Shown here piece by piece: positions 1 to 7,322 of a DNA stretch of 39,821 nt. The notes under the pieces were generated by a model, which ran no database searches, was not told where the DNA came from, and saw only the letters and a list, made by a program, of their open reading frames with translations. This DNA is from a virus. The stretch lies in the IMG/VR virus record IMGVR_UViG_3300046507_000222, positions 1 to 39,821 of that record; one strand, 5' to 3'. Made by a program: the position numbers and the translations under genes. Numbering within the stretch: the stretch's first letter is position 1; the number at the start of each line of letters is the position of its first letter.

Positions 1-150
1 CTCGGGCTACTCCGGTGCAGCGACCGCCTCGGGCAACTACGGTGCAGCGACCGCCTCGGGCAACTACGGTGCAGCGACCGCCTCGGGCAACTACGGTGCA
101 GCGACCGCCTCGGGCAACTACGGTGCAGCGACCGCCTCGGGCAACTACGG
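1..150 (+). repeat. 27-bp coding tandem repeat array (left part)
   Basis: Continuation of the array at the right end: one Tyr-Ser copy, then Asn-Tyr copies, the last one running into unique sequence at 151. Array copies at both ends of the window show that the molecule was opened inside the repeat. Confidence 0.95.
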
Positions 151-307
151 AAAAGTCCGGGGCAAGGATGGCTGCGCCCTGTTCCTGGCCGAGCGGAATG
201 ACAGCCGAGTCATCATTGCCGTGTGGGCTGGCATCGCCGGACGCGACGGCATCAAGCCGGACACATGGTATCGGCTTACGAACGGCAAGCCCGTCGAAGT
301 CAACTAA
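2..307 (+). CDS. DUF7666-type repeat protein, C-terminal part
   Basis: The frame is open from base 2: about five further 9-residue repeats (mostly SGNYGAATA), then a unique C-terminal domain of about 50 residues (motifs GCALFLAER and VIIAVWAGIAGRDG, ending TWYRLTNGKPVEVN) and a TAA stop. Domains of this composition cap repeat proteins of this kind in phages. It joins in frame to the gene starting at 39124. Only the join across the window ends is inferred; the repeat identity on both sides makes it very likely. Confidence 0.8.
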   Translation, partial: SGYSGAATASGNYGAATASGNYGAATASGNYGAATASGNYGAATASGNYGKVRGKDGCALFLAERNDSRVIIAVWAGIAGRDGIKPDTWYRLTNGKPVEVN

Positions 308-415
308 CGCCACGGTAGCTGGTGCCGAACTCCTGGGTTCCCGCGCGTGTCCTCACACCAGCAACGCGCAACTAATTCCAACACGGAGTCCGGCCGCTAC
401 CGGACGGAGATTGAT

Positions 416-931
416 ATGAACGAGTCAGCGAAAACGCACTATCGCAAAGCATTCGACTCGCCGTACCTGAGTAGTGCCGACATCGTCGGCCCAACCACGC
501 TCACCATCAACATGGTACGGCTTGAGACGGACAAGACCAAGAAGACCAAGGACCAGTTCAACACGGCGTATTTCGTCGAGAAGGAATTGCGCCCTGGCGA
601 GAAGCTCAAGCCGATGATCCTCAACGCGACGAATAGCAAGACTCTTAGGTCGCTTACGGGTTCCGCCTTCATCGACGACTGGAACGGCGTCAGCGTCACG
701 GTATACGTGGACACCAACGTAAGGTTCGGCAAAGAGTCCGTGGAGGGCCTTAGGATCAGCCCGAAGCCGCCAGGTAGGCGTCAGGTAACCCCGTCGCAGG
801 AAAAGGCATGGGAGAACGCCAAGGCAGCATTCAAGCGCGATGGAAACCTCGATAGCGTCCTGTCCCGCGTGGACATCAGCGAGGAACACCAGGCTCAGTT
901 GATCGGAGAGTGCCTTGATGCTGTGGCATGA
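416..931 (+). CDS. hypothetical protein, recombination-cluster neighbour
   Basis: 171 residues; ATG chosen because GGAGA lies six bases upstream. It precedes and overlaps the YqaJ-type exonuclease gene. I do not recognise the family with certainty. The protein is mixed alpha/beta with no signal peptide or membrane segment and a basic patch near residues 115-125 (SPKPPGRRQ). The position next to an exonuclease and SSB suggests a role in phage recombination, perhaps as an accessory or annealing protein, but that is inference. A hairpin (GTCCGG-6-CCGGAC, 388-405) lies just before the ribosome site. Confidence 0.75.
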   Translation: MNESAKTHYRKAFDSPYLSSADIVGPTTLTINMVRLETDKTKKTKDQFNTAYFVEKELRPGEKLKPMILNATNSKTLRSLTGSAFIDDWNGVSVTVYVDTNVRFGKESVEGLRISPKPPGRRQVTPSQEKAWENAKAAFKRDGNLDSVLSRVDISEEHQAQLIGECLDAVA

Positions 932-1544
932 CGTTGAGCAGAACACTGACGAGTGGCAGGCGCTGCGTCTCGGTAAGGCGACTGCATCAAAGTTCGGATG
1001 CTTCATGGCTAACGACGGTAAGGCGTTCGGCGATCCAGCCAAACAGTACGCACTACAGATTGCCTTGGAGCGCCTGACCGGAACCAAGTCGGAGTTCAGC
1101 TTCAAGAACGACCACATGGATCGTGGGCACGAGCAGGAGCCTATCGCCAGGATGCTTTACGAGGATGAAAGGTTCGTTGACGTGCTTGGCGGTGGGTTCT
1201 TCGACTGTGGCGAGTACGGCGATTCACCAGACGGCCTAGTCGGAACGGATGGCGTCGTTGAGATTAAGTCAGTCATCGCGACGACTCACTACGCAACGCT
1301 TCGTCGAACTTCGTTCGACCCGTCGTATCGCTGGCAGCTTATCGGCCACCTTGATTGTACGGGCCGGGATTGGGTCGATTTCGTCAGCTTCTGTTCCGAC
1401 TTCCCAGAAGGGAAGCAACTGTCAATCCACAGGCTGTACCGCACTGAATGCGAGGCCGAGATTTCGAGGCTTTCGGAGCGTCGCAACGAGTTCCTGGAGC
1501 TTGTCAAAGTGACCACTTATTCCATTCTGGAGAAAGCAGCATGA
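918..1544 (+). CDS. YqaJ-like viral recombinase/exonuclease
   Basis: 208 residues. ATG at 918 preferred over the adjacent TTG. The protein has the core of the lambda-exonuclease/YqaJ superfamily of PD-(D/E)XK nucleases: an N-terminal W-x-x-LR-x-GK-x-TAS segment (WQALRLGKATAS), a central acidic EPIARMLYE helix and the catalytic block SPDGLVG...VEIKS with metal-binding Asp, Glu and Lys. Family members resect dsDNA ends for single-strand annealing. Overlaps SSB by 4 bp (ATGA), so the two are translationally coupled, matching a phage homologous recombination module. Confidence 0.9.
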   Translation: MLWHDVEQNTDEWQALRLGKATASKFGCFMANDGKAFGDPAKQYALQIALERLTGTKSEFSFKNDHMDRGHEQEPIARMLYEDERFVDVLGGGFFDCGEYGDSPDGLVGTDGVVEIKSVIATTHYATLRRTSFDPSYRWQLIGHLDCTGRDWVDFVSFCSDFPEGKQLSIHRLYRTECEAEISRLSERRNEFLELVKVTTYSILEKAA

Positions 1545-1972
1545 GCGTTAATTTCAGCGATGTGGGCCGTATTGGAAAAGACGCAGTCACCCGACACACC
1601 GGTAACGGCGAACCGGTTACGGGGTTCTCCGTAGCCATCGATTCCGGCTTCGGAGACAAGAAGGTGACGATCTGGCTGGACTGCTCTGCGTGGGGTAAGC
1701 GATACGAAGGCGTCGCACCGTATCTCGTCAAGGGATCACAGGTGTTCGTGCAGGGCGAAATCGGAACGCGCGAACATGACGGCAAGACGTACATCACGCT
1801 GCGTGTGGCAGACCTGAAGCTGGTCGGCGGCAAGCAGACTGGTGAATCGCAAGCACCTCGCCAGGATCGCGCATCCACGCAGCAGCCAGCACCCCATCGT
1901 GATGCTAGCTACGGCGACGTCGACGACTCGGACATCCCGTTCCTCCAGTTCCGTCGCAAGTCTTACTGCTAA
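1541..1972 (+). CDS. ssb: single-stranded DNA-binding protein
   Basis: 143 residues. N-terminal OB fold with SSB hallmarks (FSVAID..., VTIWLDCSAWGKR, VFVQGEIGTREHDGKTY), then a Gln/Pro-rich linker and the partner-binding tip DDSDIPF. The tip is unusual: in cellular SSB the phenylalanine is the last residue, while here nine more residues (LQFRRKSYC) follow before TAA. It would bind ssDNA for the adjacent exonuclease and in replication. An annotator should check that the extension is not a frameshift artefact; the stop is unambiguous in this sequence. Confidence 0.9.
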   Translation: MSVNFSDVGRIGKDAVTRHTGNGEPVTGFSVAIDSGFGDKKVTIWLDCSAWGKRYEGVAPYLVKGSQVFVQGEIGTREHDGKTYITLRVADLKLVGGKQTGESQAPRQDRASTQQPAPHRDASYGDVDDSDIPFLQFRRKSYC

Positions 1973-2018
1973 CCAACCCAACTCCTGCCACGGCAGGGAA
2001 GCCATCAGGAGAACCGAA

Positions 2019-2294
2019 ATGACGACATGTGGGTGGACAGATTCGTGGTTGCATGACGTGATGGTTGACGACGCCTATTCGGCTTACTCGAATCGTCGTC
2101 TGATAGACGCTGATCGTGGCACCTCGGCGAAAGCTGACAGCGAGAAGGCTCGTAATGTCGTGGCGTCGCTTTACGAGGCGATTGATGCACTTATCGATTT
2201 TGCTGAGCCAGTCTTAAAGAACCATGGATTTGGCTACATGGGCAAGTTCGAAAAAGCCCGCGCCGCACTCGCCGCAGCACGAGGGGAAGGGTGA
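2019..2294 (+). CDS. hypothetical protein
   Basis: 91 residues; ATG preceded by AGGAGAACCGAA, a strong ribosome site. Mostly helical and hydrophilic with an Ala-rich C-terminal helix (EKARAALAAARGE). No family recognised. A small hairpin (CCTGCC..GGCAGG) lies between the SSB stop and this gene. Overlaps the next gene by one base (TGATG). Confidence 0.7.
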   Translation: MTTCGWTDSWLHDVMVDDAYSAYSNRRLIDADRGTSAKADSEKARNVVASLYEAIDALIDFAEPVLKNHGFGYMGKFEKARAALAAARGEG

Positions 2295-2599
2295 TGGGAA
2301 ACTCACTGCTGCACACTAACGTCAAGGGTAAGTTCATCGTATCGACGATCTACCGTCAGTGTTCGTCGATGTTAGGCGGCTGGTACTACGAATCTATGGT
2401 TTTCGACATCGACTCCAAGGGCGCGATGTTGAGCATTGTCGATCAGGACGAAAGCCGTACCGAAGGTGGAGCAATCCGCGCTCACCAAGCATGGGTGATT
2501 AAGTACGCCGGGCATTTGGCTCCCATTGCTGACCGAGTAGAGGCGGAGCATGACGCCTTCGACCGTCTCTCCGCCACCAAAGGAGAATCCCGTGAGTAA
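2294..2599 (+). CDS. hypothetical protein
   Basis: 101 residues. The N-terminal half reads as beta strands (FIVSTIYRQ, WYYESMVFDID) and the C-terminal half as an amphipathic helix containing HxxWVIKYA. Proteins of this style are common small phage genes but I assign no function. ATG chosen because it overlaps the previous stop; a GTG one codon earlier is also possible. Confidence 0.65.
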   Translation: MGNSLLHTNVKGKFIVSTIYRQCSSMLGGWYYESMVFDIDSKGAMLSIVDQDESRTEGGAIRAHQAWVIKYAGHLAPIADRVEAEHDAFDRLSATKGESRE

Positions 2600-2816
2600 G
2601 GTGGATGGGGGTACGGCGTTTCCGGGTGAGAAGTCCGTTCGATTTGGCCAGACGAATGACTGCAACGAAGGCATGAGCCTTCGCGACTACTTCGCGGCCA
2701 AGGTGATTCAAGGCGAGTGTGCGCGCGAGGATTGGAACATTTCTCGCTTGGTCGATCTGGCCAACTTCGCCTATGCAGTAGCCGACGCCATGATCGCAGC
2801 CAGGGAGACGAAGTGA
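2592..2816 (+). CDS. hypothetical phage protein (LRDYFAAK motif)
   Basis: 74 residues. GTG start chosen because AAAGGAG lies eight bases upstream and no ATG fits. Contains GMSLRDYFAAKVIQG followed by a helix ending DAMIAARE, a pattern seen in a widespread group of small phage proteins of unknown function. Overlaps both neighbours. Confidence 0.75.
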   Translation: MSKVDGGTAFPGEKSVRFGQTNDCNEGMSLRDYFAAKVIQGECAREDWNISRLVDLANFAYAVADAMIAARETK

Positions 2817-3043
2817 TGAGTTGCGAAGGTTATTACCTCGAATGTCAGTGCAACGAGTGCATCAATCGTGAGACGCCATCCAGCGCCAAGGACGCCCGCA
2901 TTGCCGAACTCACCGCCGAGGTGGATCGGCTTCGTTCCCTAGTCAAGGAAGCATACGAGGAAGGCGTTAGCGATACCGATGCAGCCGAAGAAGGCCGTTG
3001 GGAAGAATCGCACGCCCGCAACGCGCTGAGGGAGGGGTTGTGA
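2816..3043 (+). CDS. hypothetical coiled-coil protein
   Basis: 75 residues. The N-terminus has four cysteines (C3, C10, C12, C15; the last three as CQCNEC), suggesting a metal-binding knuckle, followed by a coiled coil (ARIAELTAEVDRLRSLVKEA). No catalytic motif. Coupled to both neighbours by 1-base stop/start overlaps. Confidence 0.7.
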   Translation: MSCEGYYLECQCNECINRETPSSAKDARIAELTAEVDRLRSLVKEAYEEGVSDTDAAEEGRWEESHARNALREGL

Positions 3044-3483
3044 TGGTTAGGCGGTTAACCAGATCCGAGAGGCTATCTGGATACAACCCTCGTCTTGACG
3101 AAGAAAGGTGCAAGGCCATGAACGAATCCAAGGTGGGAATCATCTTCGGTCACGACTGCAATGTATCGACGGCCTACACAACCCACGCCGACTACAGGGC
3201 GCTTGAGGAGGAGTCTCGTCGATTTCAGTATTTGTGCGAGTCGCAGCAAGAATTACTGGCCTCAATGGAAGGTAGTAAGAGGCGACTTGAGGAACGGTAC
3301 GAGCGGTGGAAGGAGGACTGGGACGATGTTCATAACGCCACGCTGGAAGAACTCGCCTCCATCAAGGCGCGGGCGGGTGAGCTTGTGGCGGCAGCAGAGA
3401 ACACGCTTGCAGTTGAAAAGCGATACGGTCTTGGCGGATCCGCAAGTGATCGTCTTTCGTCTGCACTGGAGGCATTCAAGTGA
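3043..3483 (+). CDS. hypothetical coiled-coil protein
   Basis: 146 residues, mostly helical, with a long charged coiled coil (roughly residues 45-120, ending KARAGELVAAAENTLAVE). The N-terminus is basic (MVRRLTRSERL). Not recognised. Start ATG overlaps the previous TGA. Confidence 0.65.
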   Translation: MVRRLTRSERLSGYNPRLDEERCKAMNESKVGIIFGHDCNVSTAYTTHADYRALEEESRRFQYLCESQQELLASMEGSKRRLEERYERWKEDWDDVHNATLEELASIKARAGELVAAAENTLAVEKRYGLGGSASDRLSSALEAFK

Positions 3484-3719
3484 AGCGGAGTATTGAAGTT
3501 GTCTGGTCTATCACTCAGACAGCCAGATATTTGAACCATGCCGGTCGGGCGAAGCTCCACGCTGCCTGTACCAAGAACGCGAGCAGGACGCTATGCGGAA
3601 TCGACACTAGCTTCCACGCCAGCGGCGCCGTTTGGGAGGGCGACGGCCGAACGGAGGGCGACGGTCAAGCATGGCCTAACTGCAAGCGCTGCCTCAAGGC
3701 ATTGGAGCGGACGAAATGA
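3480..3719 (+). CDS. hypothetical small cysteine protein
   Basis: 79 residues from a GTG overlapping the previous stop (AAGTGAAG). Histidine and cysteine pairs (HAGRAKLHAAC, TLCG, CKRC near the end) look like a small zinc-binding fold. No function assigned. Confidence 0.6.
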   Translation: MKRSIEVVWSITQTARYLNHAGRAKLHAACTKNASRTLCGIDTSFHASGAVWEGDGRTEGDGQAWPNCKRCLKALERTK

Positions 3720-3907
3720 AGGTATGCGAACTCATTGCCGCGCTGCGGACGATGCCCAAGTACGCCGAGGTGGTCTACGTAACACACGATGCGGAGCCGG
3801 GCACATGGGATGGCGTTATCGAATGCGTGACGGACAAGGACGATGCGATTGAGCATACCGGACAAGCTCGCGGCTTCGCTGACGGCATCGTTGTTCTTTC
3901 GACATGA
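3716..3907 (+). CDS. hypothetical protein
   Basis: 63 residues, coupled by ATGA overlap. Beta-rich sequence (AEVVYVTHDAEPGTWDG, GIVVLST). Small proteins of this form are frequent in phage early operons; function unknown. Confidence 0.6.
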   Translation: MKVCELIAALRTMPKYAEVVYVTHDAEPGTWDGVIECVTDKDDAIEHTGQARGFADGIVVLST

Positions 3908-4053
3908 GCGGCGTATGGAAGCCAAAGTTCAAACACCAATATCCCAAGTGCCAGTGGGAAGGAATTCGAACTCAGTACCCACGACCATGCCCGCGATGCG
4001 GTCACCACCACGTCCCGCTGAAGCCAAAGCCATTAAAGGATGAAGAGGTATGA
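3904..4053 (+). CDS. hypothetical 49-residue zinc-ribbon-like protein
   Basis: Short gene between two others with 4-bp ATGA overlaps on both sides, the pattern that defines this operon. Encodes a basic protein with C16 and the motif CPRCGHHH (C29, C32, three His), followed by PLKPKPLK. A treble-clef or ribbon-like zinc site is possible, but only one CxxC pair is seen. Confidence 0.6.
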   Translation: MSGVWKPKFKHQYPKCQWEGIRTQYPRPCPRCGHHHVPLKPKPLKDEEV

Positions 4054-4292
4054 CCACTAAATTCACCCCAACGCAGCTACGGCAGATGTCCGATGAGTGG
4101 ATGGCAGTCGGGACTCTTACGGCTCACCGTACCGGACACATGCTTCGCCAGGCAGCGGACGACGCCGAAGATGCCGAACGTTGGCGCGAGTTCATCCGCT
4201 GCGGCTGGCCTGTGTGCTTCCTCGGCGAGACGTACGACAACGCTGCCGATCTTAACGCTGCGGTGGACACCGCCCGCAAGGAACCGAAATGA
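4050..4292 (+). CDS. hypothetical protein
   Basis: 80 residues. N-terminal half helical with a Met/His-rich stretch, and the C-terminus resembles modules in variable phage hypothetical proteins (RWREFIRCGWPV..., then DLNAAVDTARKE). The RWREF/RYRWLR pattern recurs in the gene at 6059, suggesting module shuffling. Function unknown. Confidence 0.6.
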   Translation: MTTKFTPTQLRQMSDEWMAVGTLTAHRTGHMLRQAADDAEDAERWREFIRCGWPVCFLGETYDNAADLNAAVDTARKEPK

Positions 4293-5128
4293 CTGATATG
4301 ACGCTTGAGCAGCTTCTCGGGAAGATCCGTGACGCTCAGAAGTTGTGCGCCGAAGACGGGCAAGAAATGTCTTTCGAAGGCTACGCAGCATCACGACAGG
4401 CAACTATGTACGGATTGTGGGCCGACGCCATCGACGCCCACTTGGCGAAGGCTGCGCAGGGGGAGGCTGTGGCTTATCGATATCGTCAGGCGGATGAACC
4501 GAGCAAGTGGATGGTCTTCCAGAGCCGTGCAAGGTCCGAAGCGATGAAGGAGAGTGGCCTGATCGTCGAACCACTCTACGCCACGCCCACCATCACCGCC
4601 CTCGCCCATCCCCGCCCCACGGGTGACGCGAAGGTGCTGACAACGCAGTCCATTCTGGATCGCATCGAAGCCGTCGCACGCCAGGCGGATAGCGCGATGC
4701 ACTCCAGCGACGAGAGGCATCTGCGAAACACGCTGGAAATCGTCGCCGACGACCTTACGGCGATCATCGCGGCCGAGCGCGTGCACGCCCCCACGGGTGA
4801 GCAGGATGGCGAGGTGGTGGCTTCGATCCTTCCGCGACTGCAGCGGTTCGACATGCACGCCAATCAGGACGACGAGGGGAACGTCGGTCCTTGCCGCCTC
4901 ATTCCCCGGCGGAGCGGCGAGCTGGTTAGGTTCGACGACGTCATGGTTGCGCTTGAGGCGTCCCAGCCGCGCCCCGTGGTCGTCATGGACGGCTATCGAC
5001 TTGTGCCGGTTGAGCCTACCGATGACATGTGCCGAAACGCTCGCGAGAAGATCGGCATTGGTTCCAACGTGGCGCATCACGTCTGGCACTGGATGATCGC
5101 CGCCGCGCCAGATGGGGAGGTGGGGTGA
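4289..5128 (+). CDS. hypothetical mosaic phage protein
   Basis: 279 residues, the largest small-operon product. It appears mosaic: an N-terminal helical part, a central AxP-rich linker (TITALAHPRPTGDAKV) and a C-terminal module with YRLVPVEPTDDM followed by a helix ending AAAPDG, a tail seen on many gammaproteobacterial phage early proteins. No enzyme motif found. Starts by ATGA overlap and ends by overlap with the next ATG. Confidence 0.65.
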   Translation: MTDMTLEQLLGKIRDAQKLCAEDGQEMSFEGYAASRQATMYGLWADAIDAHLAKAAQGEAVAYRYRQADEPSKWMVFQSRARSEAMKESGLIVEPLYATPTITALAHPRPTGDAKVLTTQSILDRIEAVARQADSAMHSSDERHLRNTLEIVADDLTAIIAAERVHAPTGEQDGEVVASILPRLQRFDMHANQDDEGNVGPCRLIPRRSGELVRFDDVMVALEASQPRPVVVMDGYRLVPVEPTDDMCRNAREKIGIGSNVAHHVWHWMIAAAPDGEVG

Positions 5129-5355
5129 TGAAGCCACTGTGGAGTGATGCGCCCATGTGGGCCGAGTGGTTAGCTATGGATGGTGACGGATGGTGGAATT
5201 GGTTTGAGCTTGAGCCGGAATGGGATGGCGACGTGGAATGGCTACTCAACGCCAGCGAGGACGATAGCCTTTACGAGAATGCGTCAGTCAACGGTCCGGA
5301 CGAATCCGGCATCGATTGGGACCAAGCGTTCGACACCAAGGAATCAAGGCCATGA
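5128..5355 (+). CDS. hypothetical acidic Trp-rich protein
   Basis: 75 residues, very acidic with nine tryptophans (WWNWFELEPEW, DVEWLL). Strong negative charge and aromatic content make it a conceivable DNA-mimic or protein-binding inhibitor, but this is speculation. Overlaps both neighbours. Confidence 0.6.
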   Translation: MKPLWSDAPMWAEWLAMDGDGWWNWFELEPEWDGDVEWLLNASEDDSLYENASVNGPDESGIDWDQAFDTKESRP

Positions 5356-5672
5356 CCACCGCAAGCCGTGTAAGCGATAGCCGGGAGGCGTTTGAGGCTT
5401 GGGTAACAGAACAGTCGAGCAAGGAACTGTGGCCTAAGAATCCTCTTGAACGTCGATCTGACCTCAACTACTCAGCTATCGCAACGCACTACGCCTGGAA
5501 AGCGTGGAAAGCCGCCCTAGCCTGCCAAGGCGAGGTGGTGAAGGTGAGTGATCTTGAGGCACTTCGCGAAGAGATTCGCGCTCAAGCCAGCCTGAAAGAC
5601 CACTACGCCGAATGGGAAGAAACCGAGCGCATGTTTGCCGCCCTCATCGCAAAGGCCAACGGACATGAGTGA
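5352..5672 (+). CDS. hypothetical protein
   Basis: 106 residues. Contains REAFEAWVTEQ followed by AWKAWKAALACQGE, a common arrangement in modular phage early proteins, then a coiled-coil tail (DLEALREEIRAQASLK). No function assigned. Confidence 0.6.
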   Translation: MTTASRVSDSREAFEAWVTEQSSKELWPKNPLERRSDLNYSAIATHYAWKAWKAALACQGEVVKVSDLEALREEIRAQASLKDHYAEWEETERMFAALIAKANGHE

Positions 5673-5883
5673 GGAACTGAAGTCGTGCCCGTTTTGCGGA
5701 TGCGACAGGATTCACGTCATGGGCCCGACGTGCACGAAGAAGTCTCCCTACGATCCAGCAGACCGTGCGTTCCCAAGCGTGACTTGTCAGGGATGCTATG
5801 CCCGTGTTCCAGGCAAGGATTGGGACGAAAGTCGTGTCTCTGCCATCACCGGATGGAACCGACGCGAAGGTGAGCCGACATGA
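5665..5883 (+). CDS. Lar-like restriction alleviation protein
   Basis: 72 residues. Begins MSEELKSCPFCGCD and continues with VTCQGCYARVPGK...AITGWNRR, the Cys-knuckle plus terminal WNRR typical of the Lar family. Rac-prophage Lar modifies type I restriction-modification so that phage DNA is better protected. The two CxxC pairs probably bind zinc. Placed in the leftward operon, so it would be made early. The family call rests on the motifs; members are also annotated simply as small zinc proteins. Confidence 0.75.
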   Translation: MSEELKSCPFCGCDRIHVMGPTCTKKSPYDPADRAFPSVTCQGCYARVPGKDWDESRVSAITGWNRREGEPT

Positions 5884-6062
5884 GTGAGTACGAGGTAGTC
5901 GAGGGCGATTCGCCATCCCACTTATGTCACAAGGTATCTAGATACCTTCGTAGCGGGTGGAAGGTGGCTGGAGGCATGGTTGTCGTAGGTAATCGCTACA
6001 TGCAGTCCATGTACCTAGAAGACCTACCCAAACCGCCAACCCGCCAGGAGAAAGGGGCATGA
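5880..6062 (+). CDS. DUF1737-like small protein
   Basis: 60 residues: YEVVEGDSPSHL, then GWKVAGGMVVVGNRYMQSM, matching the usual order of the DUF1737 family (a short beta/alpha fold often in phages). Function unknown. The gene contains a perfect 18-bp palindrome at 5931-5948. Confidence 0.65.
   Translation: MSEYEVVEGDSPSHLCHKVSRYLRSGWKVAGGMVVVGNRYMQSMYLEDLPKPPTRQEKGA
5931..5948. repeat. perfect 18-bp palindrome inside a coding gene
   Basis: AAGGTATCT followed directly by its complement AGATACCTT, in the DUF1737-like gene, without spacer. May be chance, but may also be a protein-binding site within the leftward operon. Confidence 0.4.
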
Positions 6063-6346
6063 GCTTGCGAGAGGAACTGAAGGCGTCGATTCAAGTCGCT
6101 GAGTGGATGAAGCACGACAGCGGCGATACGACCTGCGGGGTATTCCTCCGCGACCACGGCCAAGCCCTTCTCGATGCGATGGAGGATGCTGAGAGGTATC
6201 GGTGGCTGCGGGATGCATCCGATTGCGAAATCGAGGTTTACATTCCTACGGATAAAAACCCGAGTGGGTTCGGTGCTTGGCACAGCCACAAGGACAAAGA
6301 CGCTGCCATCGACGCGGCGATCAAGGGGGATGGGGAAATCTTATGA
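6059..6346 (+). CDS. hypothetical protein
   Basis: 95 residues. DAERYRWLRD followed by a variable middle and DAAIDAAIKGDG at the end; this is a common phage hypothetical architecture in which the flanks are conserved and the core changes. No catalytic motif. Confidence 0.65.
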   Translation: MSLREELKASIQVAEWMKHDSGDTTCGVFLRDHGQALLDAMEDAERYRWLRDASDCEIEVYIPTDKNPSGFGAWHSHKDKDAAIDAAIKGDGEIL

Positions 6347-6687
6347 AAATGTTCACTGTGGAAATGCCGAACGGAGATATCTGGGGTGTTCCCGTCGATA
6401 TGATCGCGAGGAATCGTGCCAAGCACTATGCCCATGAATTCGATGGCGACGTAGAACGGTCTCTCGTAGAAGATACGCTCCCTCTTTTCGATGAAGAAGA
6501 ATACGAAATCGAGGATTGGGCCGTAAACAACATGAACTGGTCTGACTTCGACGGTCATCAGGTAAAGCTCCGCTGTGGAGACGAAACCGACGATTTCCAG
6601 GAGGCATGGCTCAACGGCCCGAAGGATCACGAGGATGTAACGGACATCGAGCTGAAGGCCGCAGGCTACGTGGCCGAGGGCGGGTGA
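6343..6687 (+). CDS. hypothetical acidic protein
   Basis: 114 residues, strongly acidic in the middle (FDEEEYEIEDW). ATG at 6343 overlaps the upstream TAA (TTATGA). Beta-rich N-terminus (KMFTVEMPNGDIWGVP). Not recognised. Confidence 0.65.
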   Translation: MKMFTVEMPNGDIWGVPVDMIARNRAKHYAHEFDGDVERSLVEDTLPLFDEEEYEIEDWAVNNMNWSDFDGHQVKLRCGDETDDFQEAWLNGPKDHEDVTDIELKAAGYVAEGG

Positions 6688-6863
6688 TGACACAGACATT
6701 GCCGGAAGGTTGGCGCATCGATGTTCTTGGCAAAGGCGATGACATCGCGCTATGCGTGTTCGGACCGCCCGGGGCGTTCGCACACATCCCCGATGGACCG
6801 ATCCAGAAGGAAGTAGTGGCTTCGCTACGTGACGCCCTGGATAGCATTGGAGTTGGGGTGTGA
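6687..6863 (+). CDS. hypothetical protein
   Basis: 58 residues, coupled by TGATGA overlap. Beta-rich (GWRIDVLGKGDDIALCVFGP) and ends in a short helix. Function unknown. Confidence 0.6.
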   Translation: MTQTLPEGWRIDVLGKGDDIALCVFGPPGAFAHIPDGPIQKEVVASLRDALDSIGVGV

Positions 6864-7132
6864 GGCTCAAAACCGTGATGAGGCCATACAAAGACGGTAC
6901 GGTCTACGCAGCCGGATTCACTGACCAGCACGCCCACGACGCCATGGTAGCCCACGCTCTTTTGCAATCTATCGATACGCATCTGCGTATTTACACGGGA
7001 AAGTCCCGGATGGACCTTATGGAAGTGAAGCTTAGAGCCAACGAAATCATGGCCGGTTGGGGATATTCGGATGACGGATATTCGGCGGATATTCGGATAG
7101 CAGATATAGGAGAAGACCGTGGCATCAAATGA
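6860..7132 (+). CDS. hypothetical protein
   Basis: 90 residues from a GTG overlapping the previous TGA. Helical centre; the C-terminus has near-repeats (GYSDDGYSADIRIADIG) caused by a DNA repeat of GGATATTCGG between 7060 and 7098. Function unknown. Its end overlaps the next gene by 14 bases. Confidence 0.55.
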   Translation: MRLKTVMRPYKDGTVYAAGFTDQHAHDAMVAHALLQSIDTHLRIYTGKSRMDLMEVKLRANEIMAGWGYSDDGYSADIRIADIGEDRGIK

Positions 7133-7322
7133 CGACACCCTCTGGAACGCCGATGCGGTGTGCGCCTATATGGGCGGGATCTCGCGCAGGCACTTCCTTG
7201 AACGGGTGGCCTGTAAGCCGAGCTTCCCGCGTCCCTTCGAACTCAGCCGAAAGTCGCGGTTCTGGTATCCGGACGAGGTCCGGGAGTGGGCACGACGTAA
7301 CAGGGCTACGCGAGCAGCTTAG
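7119..7322 (+). CDS. AlpA/excisionase-like DNA-binding protein
   Basis: 67 residues from GTG with ATAGGAG upstream. A winged-helix layout of the MerR/AlpA kind: N-terminal helix-turn-helix (NADAVCAYMGG-ISRRHFLERV), then PSFPRPFELSRKSRFWYPDEVREWARR, in which the strand plus W-Y-x-x-x-E-V-x-x-W is typical. Such proteins act as excisionases or prophage-excision activators. It lies tail to tail with integrase, overlapping its 3' end. It ends in TAG, which sets it apart from the rest of the leftward genes (TAA/TGA); readthrough would add 15 residues. Confidence 0.75.
   Translation: MASNDDTLWNADAVCAYMGGISRRHFLERVACKPSFPRPFELSRKSRFWYPDEVREWARRNRATRAA

Noticed and set aside
3840-5140. Long minus-strand open frames opposite the small plus-strand genes (for example 4391-5137)
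   Set aside because: They mirror plus-strand genes that have ribosome sites and overlapping junctions; the minus versions show Arg/His-rich shadow composition and no start signals.
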